The notes beneath the pieces are model-generated. The model saw only the letters and a program-made list of their open reading frames with translations, was not told the DNA's origin and did not search any database. From contig JABDOU010000260.1 of the NCBI GenBank assembly GCA_013043085.1, forward strand, positions 1 to 5,497: a stretch of DNA of 5,497 nt. The letters are read 5' to 3'. The stretch is from Acidimicrobiia bacterium (GTDB lineage: Bacteria; Actinomycetota; Acidimicrobiia; Spongiisociales; SHLN01). The first letter of the stretch is position 1. Each line of letters starts with the position of its first letter. The translations under genes and the position numbers were made by a program. Shown piece by piece: positions 1-5,165 of this stretch.

Positions 1-495
1 GCTCACGAGTTCGGCAAGGTGATCGTCGAGGCGGGTGAGTATTTCGTCGGCCCGCTCCTGGTCGATCAGACCATCTGCGACTGCCTGATTGACCGAGTCA
101 CTCGCAAGAGTCGTTAGCTCCGACAGCAACGTAGCTTCATCGACGCCCTGATCCGCTGCGATTTCAACGAGTGTCGATCCATCTCGCAACGAAGCGAAGA
201 GCGTGTCGCGTTCCAATCCGAGGATCTCTGCGACTCCATCGACCCCACCAAAGACGATTCCAAAGCCTGCGTGACGTTCAGCCCGGGCGCCGAACTCAAA
301 CCTTTCGACGAATCCGGGAGCGTTTTCATCGACGTCCGAAGTTTGCGACTCTTCTGCAGGCGTTTCGGTGGTTGGCGTTTCGAAGGCCGGGTTCGGATCG
401 GTACCCTCACCGTTCGATTGTGCAATGGCAATGCCGCTCGCCGCCAGCAAGGCAACCACCAGCACCATCAATCCCAGCTTGACCGATTGTTTCAT
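1..495 (-). CDS. Secreted protein of unknown function with a helical C-terminal domain (3' end cut off by window edge)
   Basis: The frame is open from the ATG at 495 to the left edge, giving 165 residues without a stop, so the protein is incomplete at its C-terminus. Residues 1-26 form a signal peptide: basic start MKQSVK, hydrophobic core LGLMVLVVALLAA, and an AIA-Q cleavage-like site near residue 25. Residues 27-60 are a Thr/Glu/Pro-rich acidic linker. After a Gly/Phe-rich stretch (about 61-87) comes a helical domain (about 88-163) with the pattern LGLERDTLFASLRDGSTLVEIA, then GVDEATLL, then a helix ending ADGLIDQERADEIL. I have seen this pattern (LG..., a short helix, G-x-[ST]-L-x-x-[IV]-A, GVd, a helix, then G-x-[IL]-[TD]-x-x-x-A-[DE]) in exported actinobacterial proteins without an assigned function. 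A further copy may follow beyond the edge. The start is fixed by a strong Shine-Dalgarno (SD) sequence and the signal peptide. No enzymatic motif is visible. An envelope role is inference. Confidence 0.8.
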   Translation of the reverse strand, partial: MKQSVKLGLMVLVVALLAASGIAIAQSNGEGTDPNPAFETPTTETPAEESQTSDVDENAPGFVERFEFGARAERHAGFGIVFGGVDGVAEILGLERDTLFASLRDGSTLVEIAADQGVDEATLLSELTTLASDSVNQAVADGLIDQERADEILTRLDDHLAELVS

Positions 496-499
496 GAGA

Positions 500-506
500 C
501 TCCTTT
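500..506 (-). promoter_or_regulatory. Ribosome binding site of the secreted-protein gene
   Basis: Read on the minus strand this is AAAGGAG, four bases before the ATG at 495. It decides the start against another in-frame ATG at 522, which would add nine residues (MLISVERSL) and has no comparable SD sequence. Confidence 0.75.
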
Positions 507-532
507 CGACAGAGATGAGCATGGCACCACTA

Positions 533-572
533 CCTGTGAACCACTGTGGGATTTCCTGAGAGAATCCTGAGT
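533..572 (-). promoter_or_regulatory. Putative response-regulator binding region: four phased C(T/A)CAG boxes upstream of the secreted-protein gene
   Basis: On the minus strand, CTCAG occurs at 567-571 and 556-560, and CACAG at 544-548 and 534-538, with start-to-start spacings of 11, 12 and 10 bp. The first two lie in near-identical octamers, ACTCAGGA and TCTCAGGA, separated by 3 bp. Tandem octamers with an 11-bp period place each box on the same helix face. This is the usual target form of OmpR/PhoB-class winged-helix regulators (established for the class; MprA of mycobacteria binds direct repeats of this kind). The boxes sit 38-76 bp upstream of the start codon and the outermost touches the stop codon of the aminotransferase gene. 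No good -10 hexamer follows; CATGCT at 517-522 is the best and is weak. The cognate regulator is not in the window. Confidence 0.45.
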
Positions 573-577
573 CAGGA
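565..577. repeat. 13-bp palindrome TCCTGA-G-TCAGGA over the aminotransferase stop codon
   Basis: Two perfect 6-base arms flank a single central base. One arm is also the outermost CTCAGGA box of the putative operator, so the other arm adds an oppositely oriented box. The one-base centre rules out a normal RNA hairpin, so DNA-level recognition is the more plausible role, but chance cannot be excluded. Confidence 0.3.
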
Positions 578-1768
578 AGAAACGACGTCGGCGATACGGT
601 TGAGTCCACGCTCGAGGTCTTCGTCCCCTAGAGCGAACGAGAAGCGCGCGTAGCCAGGAGCTCCAAAGGCCTCGCCCGGGACGATCGCCACCTGAGCGAT
701 GTCGAGCAAAGCGTCCGCGAGATCGAGGGTGGAGTTCACCGTTCGATCCCCAACCGCGGTGATCCCACTCATTTCGGGAAACGCGTAAAACGCGCCGCCC
801 GGTTCGAGGCAACTGACACCCGGAATCTTGTTCAGCAGAGCGTGCATCATCATCCTGCGCCGGTCGAAAGCCTCCCGCATGACGGCCACGGCTTCGAGCG
901 GGCCTGCCACCGCTGCCAGCGCCGCCCGCTGGGCAACGTTGTTGACGTTCGAGGTGAGATGTGACTGAAGATTTGTGACAGCTTTGGCCAGCGGGTCCGG
1001 TCCTATCAACCAGCCCACTCTCCAGCCCGTCATGGCGTAGGTCTTGGACACCCCGTTGATCACGACGCACTGATCTGCGATGTCCGGAACTTCAACCGGA
1101 ATCGAAGCGAAACGGTTGTCGCCGTAGACGAGGTGCTCATAGATCTCGTCGGTAACGACCCACAAGCCGTTCTCGAGCGCCCATTCGCCGACGGCTTTCA
1201 CCTCGTCTGGCGAATAGACGGCTCCCGTCGGGTTCGACGGGGAGACGAACAACAGCACTTTGGTTCGATCGGTCAGCGCGGCCTCGAGCTCGTCGATGCC
1301 GACCTTGAACCCCGTCGAAATATCGGAAGGAACGGTGACCATGACGCCGCCCGCCAGCCGAATCCCTTCCGGGTAGCTGACCCAGTAGGGCGAAGGCACC
1401 AGCACCTCGTCGCCCGGATCGAGGAGCGCCGCGAACGTCTCAAAGATCGCCTGCTTGCCACCGTTGGTGATGACCACCTGGGAGGGCGAGACCTCGAGGT
1501 CCGTATCTCTCATCGACTTGGTTGCCACAGCCTCACGGAGCTCCGGAAGACCTGCAGAGGGGCTGTAAAGGTGGTTGATCGGATCGGCAGAGGCTGCAGC
1601 TGCGGCTGCCACGATGTGATCCGGAGTGGGAAAATTCGGCTGCCCGGCCCCGTAGCCGATCACGTCGGCCCCTTCGGCCTTGAGCGCCGCAGCCTTGGCA
1701 GTGATCGCGAGGGTCTTCGATGGCTGAATGGCCCCGACACGTTTCGAAATTCCAGAACGGGACGTCAT
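572..1768 (-). CDS. Pyridoxal-phosphate aminotransferase, class I, aspartate aminotransferase type (Ib-like)
   Basis: The 398-residue product is a cytoplasmic fold-type I transaminase that probably moves the amino group of aspartate (or another acidic or aromatic amino acid or prephenate) to 2-oxoglutarate. Visible residues, numbered from the ATG at 1768: GGKQ with Lys105, the position associated in Ib enzymes such as the Thermus one with binding the acidic side chain; YWVSYPE with the ring-stacking Trp129; SNPTG with Asn179; TDEIY with Asp207 and Tyr210; SKTYAMTGWRVGW with the Schiff-base Lys242 and Arg250; and GYARFSFA with the carboxylate-binding Arg375. The length is normal for the family. 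An ATG at 1777 would add MRA but abuts AGG with no SD spacing, so 1768 is preferred. The usual GxGEPDF near the N-terminus reads GAGQPNF (residues 40-46). The gene follows ppk by 16 nt and is probably cotranscribed. The aspartate-type assignment is good; the exact substrate is open. Confidence 0.93.
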   Translation of the reverse strand: MTSRSGISKRVGAIQPSKTLAITAKAAALKAEGADVIGYGAGQPNFPTPDHIVAAAAAASADPINHLYSPSAGLPELREAVATKSMRDTDLEVSPSQVVITNGGKQAIFETFAALLDPGDEVLVPSPYWVSYPEGIRLAGGVMVTVPSDISTGFKVGIDELEAALTDRTKVLLFVSPSNPTGAVYSPDEVKAVGEWALENGLWVVTDEIYEHLVYGDNRFASIPVEVPDIADQCVVINGVSKTYAMTGWRVGWLIGPDPLAKAVTNLQSHLTSNVNNVAQRAALAAVAGPLEAVAVMREAFDRRRMMMHALLNKIPGVSCLEPGGAFYAFPEMSGITAVGDRTVNSTLDLADALLDIAQVAIVPGEAFGAPGYARFSFALGDEDLERGLNRIADVVSS

Positions 1769-1771
1769 AGC

Positions 1772-1780
1772 CCTCATCCT
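1772..1780 (-). promoter_or_regulatory. Ribosome binding site deciding the aminotransferase start
   Basis: The minus strand reads AGGATGAGG. The AGGA (1777-1780) lies 8 nt before the ATG at 1768, a normal distance. The ATG at 1777 lies inside this SD region, so it is probably not the start. Confidence 0.6.
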
Positions 1781-1784
1781 ACGG

Positions 1785-3869
1785 TCAGTCCGGAGACCAG
1801 GTCCCTCGCCGACTCAACATGTAAGCTTGCGAATCAACCAGTGCTTCGCCCTCTTCAGCCTTGCGGCGAACGTAGGTCCCATCCGGGCGCATCAGGCGGG
1901 CCTTCGTGTTGTCCGACAGGTGATATCGAAGTACCTCATCGAGAATGATCGCCTTGAGCCTTGGATCCTCGATGGGAAAGAGCACCTCTACCCTCGCCTC
2001 GAGGTTTCTCGGCATGAGGTCAGCCGACCCCAGAAAGATCTCCGAATCTCCACCATTGTCAAAGTAGTAAATGCGAGTGTGCTCGAGGAAACGCCCGACA
2101 ACGGACGTGACCGTGATGTTGTCGCTCAGCCCCTCGACCCCGGGCCGCAGGCAACAGATACCGCGCACCTGCAGATCGACGATCACACCTGCCATTGAGG
2201 CTCGATAGAGAGCGTCGATCATGTCGCGATCGACCAGAGCGTTCATTTTGAAGCCCAGGTATCCATTGCCGTTCAGCTTGTGCAGTTCGATCTCTCTGTC
2301 GATTCGACCGAGGAGCTCGTCTTTCATACCGCCCGGCGCCACCAGCAGCTTGCGAAACCTCTTGGGCACGCCATAGCCGGTGATCGAATTGAAGACCTCG
2401 TTGACGTCTTTGGCGATGTCCGGATCAGATGTCAGCAAGCCGATATCTGTGTACACCCTGCTCGTCGATACGTTGTAGTTGCCGGTCGAGAGATGCACAT
2501 AGCGGCGCAAGGCATCGGCCTCCTTGCGCACGACCAGCGCCATCTTGGCGTGTGTCTTGAGTCCCGCAACGCCGTACACGACGTGCACACCTGCCTGCTC
2601 CAACGCCCTCGCCCACTCGATGTTGTTCTCCTCGTCGAATCTCGCCTTGAGTTCGAGCATCACCGCGACCTGCTTGTCGTTCTCACGAGCTTCGAGGAGC
2701 GCTTCAACGATTGGGGAGTTCCCACCGACTCGATAGAGCGTCTGTTTGATCGTCACCACCTGGGGGTCATGGGCGGCGGCTCGAATGAAATCGACGACTG
2801 GCAGGAAGCTGTCATACGGGTGATACAGGAAGATGTCTCGCCGCTGTAAGAGCGAAAAGACCGACTCCTCTAGCTCGAACATGGGAGGAACCTTCGGAAC
2901 GAAAGGCGGATCTTTCAGATCTTGTCGATCGATCGACGCCACCTCAATAACGTCAGATAATCCCAGAGGTCCGGTGAGTTCGTAGATCTGGAAAGGTGCG
3001 ACATCGAGGTTGTGCACGAGGATCTCACGCAGGTGGTCCGGCATATTGGCATGGACTTCAAGTCGAATTGTGTTTCCAAAGCGGCGGGCATCGATCCCCT
3101 CCTCAACCGCGACGAGAAGGTCGGAAGCCTCGTCTTCTTCGATCTCGACATCAGCATCGCGGGTGATGCGGAACGGATGGACTGAATCAATATCGGTGCC
3201 GGGAAAGAGCAGGTCGAGATTGGCGGTGATCACTTCCTCGAGCCACACGAACTGGACCTCGTGGTAGTCATCGTCGAGGCCCTCGTAGCCCTCGAAGGGA
3301 GCGGGGACCCGAACGAGCCGCGCAACACTGCCCGGCACCTTCACCCTCGCGAATCTCTGGCCAAGGGTCGGGTGACGGAGATCGACGGCGAGGTTGAGGG
3401 ACAGATTCGAAATATGAGGAAACGGATGTCCAGGATCGAATGCAAGAGGTGTCAGAACCGGAAAGACGTCTTTCTTGAAATGCCGACGCAACCGTTTTCG
3501 TTTGTCCTCGTCAAGTTGCTCGTAAGTCACGATCTTGATGTCGTGGTCTGACAGAGCAGGCATCAGATCCTTCTCCCACAGAGCCATTGCCGCGCTCAGG
3601 TCGGGCTCGAGCCTTTGTCGGATGGCCGTGAGTTGCTCGGCGGGGGTCATACCGTCCGGAGGGGCTTCGAGCACACCTGCATTGAGCTGTCGACGAAGAC
3701 CCGACACCCGGATCATGAAGAACTCGTCGAGGTTTGTATGGAAGATTGAGAGAAACTTGACCCGCTCCAAAAGCGGATGCGACGTGTCCTGGGCCTCCTC
3801 GAGCACGCGTGCGTTGAACTCGAGCCAGCTGAGCTCTCTGTTCAGATACATGGTGGAATCGGCTTGCAT
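1785..3869 (-). CDS. ppk1: Polyphosphate kinase 1 (PPK1)
   Basis: The enzyme reversibly transfers the gamma-phosphate of ATP to a growing inorganic polyphosphate chain through a phosphohistidine. From the ATG at 3869 it has 694 residues, the usual PPK1 length. The order matches the family: N-terminal domain (about 1-110, with YLNRELSWLEFN and NLDEFFMIRV), head domain (about 110-325, with PLAFDPGHPFPHISNLSLNL), and two phospholipase-D-like C domains (about 326-505 and 506-690). The catalytic His440 sits in GLKTHAKM, His597 in GRFLEHTRIYYF, and the metal-site arginines are Arg380 (TLYR) and Arg410 (ELKARFDE). These equal E. coli His435, His592, Arg375 and Arg405 with a constant offset of 5, so the core is intact and ungapped. 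A GTG at 3899 would give 704 residues but lies before a clear SD and adds a non-conserved MRRIWQGDDP. The gene is divergent from a SixA-type phosphatase and followed closely by the aminotransferase. Confidence 0.97.
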   Translation of the reverse strand: MQADSTMYLNRELSWLEFNARVLEEAQDTSHPLLERVKFLSIFHTNLDEFFMIRVSGLRRQLNAGVLEAPPDGMTPAEQLTAIRQRLEPDLSAAMALWEKDLMPALSDHDIKIVTYEQLDEDKRKRLRRHFKKDVFPVLTPLAFDPGHPFPHISNLSLNLAVDLRHPTLGQRFARVKVPGSVARLVRVPAPFEGYEGLDDDYHEVQFVWLEEVITANLDLLFPGTDIDSVHPFRITRDADVEIEEDEASDLLVAVEEGIDARRFGNTIRLEVHANMPDHLREILVHNLDVAPFQIYELTGPLGLSDVIEVASIDRQDLKDPPFVPKVPPMFELEESVFSLLQRRDIFLYHPYDSFLPVVDFIRAAAHDPQVVTIKQTLYRVGGNSPIVEALLEARENDKQVAVMLELKARFDEENNIEWARALEQAGVHVVYGVAGLKTHAKMALVVRKEADALRRYVHLSTGNYNVSTSRVYTDIGLLTSDPDIAKDVNEVFNSITGYGVPKRFRKLLVAPGGMKDELLGRIDREIELHKLNGNGYLGFKMNALVDRDMIDALYRASMAGVIVDLQVRGICCLRPGVEGLSDNITVTSVVGRFLEHTRIYYFDNGGDSEIFLGSADLMPRNLEARVEVLFPIEDPRLKAIILDEVLRYHLSDNTKARLMRPDGTYVRRKAEEGEALVDSQAYMLSRRGTWSPD

Positions 3870-3877
3870 CGGGTCAT

Positions 3878-3882
3878 CTCCC
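3878..3882 (-). promoter_or_regulatory. Ribosome binding site deciding the ppk1 start
   Basis: The minus strand reads GGGAG, 8 nt before the ATG at 3869. It supports that ATG over the upstream in-frame GTG at 3899, which would place this motif inside the coding region. Confidence 0.65.
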
Positions 3883-3955
3883 TGCCAAATGCGTCTCACC
3901 GCCCCGTAACATCTCCAGCGCGAAGACCACAGAGTGTACGGGCGCCGTCTACGAC

Positions 3956-3976
3956 GATGCCAGTAACTTCGGCATC
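3956..3976. repeat. Inverted repeat GATGCC-(9)-GGCATC in the leader of the SixA-type gene
   Basis: Perfect 6-base arms at 3956-3961 and 3971-3976 flank a 9-base centre that contains TAACTT, the best -10-like hexamer on this strand. The repeat ends directly before the AGGGA SD sequence at 3977-3981. It could be an operator or a leader hairpin next to the ribosome site. Six-base arms can arise by chance. Confidence 0.35.
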
Positions 3977-3981
3977 AGGGA
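3977..3981 (+). promoter_or_regulatory. Ribosome binding site of the SixA-type gene
   Basis: AGGGA, 7 nt before the ATG at 3989, supports that start. The inverted repeat abuts it on the 5' side. Confidence 0.6.
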
Positions 3982-3988
3982 CGCCTTC

Positions 3989-4498
3989 ATGAAACGACTA
4001 TTACTCCTCAGGCACGGCAAATCCGACTGGAACGCCGCCTACGGCGCCGATCGCGATCGCCCGCTATCCGCCAGGGGTGAGTCCGCGGCGGCAGCGATCG
4101 GCAAATTCGTGAGGCGCACGAACCAGGTCCCGAATCTCGTGTTCTCGAGCCCTGCAGTCCGGGCACATACCACTGCCGAGATCGCCAAATCGGCAGGCGG
4201 ATGGGACTCGCCGATCCGGGTATTCGACGACCTCTACGGCGGCGGAGCGGGTTCTGCGCTCTCGGTCATCCAGAGCGCGCCAGACGAGGCCGATTCCCTT
4301 CTCGTCGCCGGACACGAACCGACCACGTCACAGCTCGTCCGGCTGCTGACCGAGGCGCATGCCGACGTCAAGACCGCGACATTGATCGCAATCGACTTGC
4401 CGATCGGGAGCTGGAACTCGGCGTCACCGGGGTATGGCACGCTGGCGTGGATGATCAACCCCAAGCTCCTCACAGAGGGGTCCCTCGATCTTGGTTGA
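3989..4498 (+). CDS. SixA-type histidine phosphatase (phosphoglycerate mutase-like superfamily)
   Basis: The 169-residue cytoplasmic protein belongs to the short SixA branch of the histidine phosphatase superfamily, which removes phosphate through a phosphohistidine intermediate. The catalytic pocket is complete: LLLLRHGKSDW with Arg8 and nucleophile His9, SSPAVRAHTTAE with Arg58, and VAGHEP with the second His109. The spacing of the two histidines (100 residues) equals that of E. coli SixA (His8, His108), and the C-terminal strand TLAWMINPK resembles the end of that protein. There is no Nudix domain, signal peptide or cap insertion. E. coli SixA acts on the phosphohistidine of phosphotransfer proteins, but this family is broad and the substrate here is not evident. 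Divergence from ppk1 and overlap with a second phosphatase gene suggest phosphate, polyphosphate or nucleotide metabolism (inference). Confidence 0.9.
   Translation: MKRLLLLRHGKSDWNAAYGADRDRPLSARGESAAAAIGKFVRRTNQVPNLVFSSPAVRAHTTAEIAKSAGGWDSPIRVFDDLYGGGAGSALSVIQSAPDEADSLLVAGHEPTTSQLVRLLTEAHADVKTATLIAIDLPIGSWNSASPGYGTLAWMINPKLLTEGSLDLG
4475..4480 (+). promoter_or_regulatory. Ribosome binding site of the metallophosphatase gene
   Basis: GAGGGG inside the end of the SixA-type gene lies 10 nt before the TTG at 4491. It supports a TTG start, since no ATG or GTG lies near the conserved GDVHG motif. Confidence 0.5.
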
Positions 4499-5165
4499 AC
4501 GATACGACGTCATCGGTGACGTCCACGGCTGCTTACACACGCTCAAGGCGTTGATGAAGAAGCTCGGGTACAAGAAGAACGGCAAGCATCCGGCGGGGCG
4601 CAAGCTCGTCTTCGTCGGGGACGTGATCAATCGGGGAAACCATTCGACCGAGACGCTGGCTTTCATCCGAGATCTGGTGGAGAACGACCTTGCCCTGATG
4701 GTTCGAGGCAATCACGAAAGCGATTGGTCCAAACGGGTCCTCTCGACGAAAAAGGCGAGCAAAGAAGCGGTAAAGATTGCGAAATGGCTTCACGATCTCC
4801 CCTACCAGTTGCTCCTCGACGACAACCGACTCATGATTGTTCATGCCGCGGCTCACACCGACCTGGTCGGGGTGATGTCAAACAAAGCGGAGCGATGGAG
4901 TGTGCGGGGCGGCCGCATCCGGGGAAAGGCGTGGGATTGGCAGAATGCCTATCGTGGCAAGCCGTTCGTGGTCGCCGGTCATACGCCAGTTGCCAAGCCT
5001 CGCTTTTCGAAGAAGGGCGGGGGCTCGGTCATCATCGACACGAGCGCGTCGCGACGAAAGGCCAAAGATCGTTTCACCGGCAAGAAGTTCGCGGGCTATT
5101 TGACTGCATTCCGCTGGCCTGAGAAAGAGATCGTCAAACAGAAGACGCTGGCAAAGGACCTTTAG
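4491..5165 (+). CDS. ApaH/PrpE-like metallophosphatase (calcineurin fold, PPP branch)
   Basis: The 224-residue protein carries the PPP-branch metal motifs in order: GDVHG (Asp10, His12), GDVINRG (Asp44, Arg48), GNHE (Asn74, His75), IVHAA (His118) and GHTP (His164), followed by an IDTSA segment like the IDTG of PrpE and ApaH relatives. Such enzymes hydrolyse phosphate esters or anhydrides, including diadenosine tetraphosphate or phosphoprotein, with two metal ions; the substrate here is undetermined. The usual GDxxDRG has Asn47 in place of Asp. The chain has 44 Lys/Arg against 22 Asp/Glu, with Lys-rich segments near 23-38, 87-98 and 174-200, which is unusually basic. The start is TTG, overlapping the preceding gene by 8 nt, so translational coupling is likely. 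The gene ends in a 4-nt convergent overlap with the acyl-CoA dehydrogenase gene. Membership in the fold is firm; the sub-family is approximate. Confidence 0.88.
   Translation: MVERYDVIGDVHGCLHTLKALMKKLGYKKNGKHPAGRKLVFVGDVINRGNHSTETLAFIRDLVENDLALMVRGNHESDWSKRVLSTKKASKEAVKIAKWLHDLPYQLLLDDNRLMIVHAAAHTDLVGVMSNKAERWSVRGGRIRGKAWDWQNAYRGKPFVVAGHTPVAKPRFSKKGGGSVIIDTSASRRKAKDRFTGKKFAGYLTAFRWPEKEIVKQKTLAKDL

Larger units (their letters stand above)
3870..3988. promoter_or_regulatory. Divergent intergenic control region between ppk1 and the SixA-type gene
   Basis: These 119 bases must carry both start regions unless one gene is read through from outside. I see no convincing -35/-10 pair on either strand. 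The best -10-like elements are TACACT on the minus strand (3933-3938) and TAACTT on the plus strand (3964-3969), neither with a matching -35. No Pho-box-like array comparable to the boxes at 533-572 is visible. The plus-strand half holds an inverted repeat and an SD sequence. Confidence 0.4.

Noticed and set aside
114..455. Minus-strand 113-codon frame at the left edge
   Set aside because: It overlaps the secreted-protein gene in another frame; that gene has a strong SD, a signal peptide and an ordered domain, while this frame has neither SD nor domain.
520..522. In-frame upstream ATG for the secreted protein
   Set aside because: It would add nine residues before MKQSVK, lacks a good SD, and would put the strong AAAGGAG inside the coding region.
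565..577. Palindrome TCCTGA-G-TCAGGA as a transcription terminator
   Set aside because: A single-base centre cannot form a stable hairpin loop and no T-tract follows on the minus strand.
492..1070. Minus-strand open frame of 192 codons overlapping the aminotransferase 3' half
   Set aside because: It is another frame of the same strand as the aminotransferase, whose conserved residues continue through this region. The translation is low-complexity and Arg-rich.
1133..1948. Long plus-strand open frame of 271 codons
   Set aside because: It lies antisense to the aminotransferase and the ppk 3' end, its translation is Arg/Gly/His-rich with no recognisable motif, and both opposing genes have full family signatures. 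It is a GC-rich antisense shadow.
3897..3899. GTG as the ppk1 start
   Set aside because: It adds ten non-conserved residues and places the clear GGGAG SD of the ATG at 3869 inside the gene. It cannot be fully excluded.
3535..3992. Plus-strand open frames of 124 and 71 codons opposite the ppk 5' end
   Set aside because: Both are antisense to the conserved N-terminal domain of PPK1, lack recognisable motifs, and one runs into the true SixA-type start.
3989..4498. SixA-type gene as mutT1
   Set aside because: MutT1 has an N-terminal Nudix domain. This protein starts directly at the RHG strand and has no Nudix box, so the symbol is not justified.
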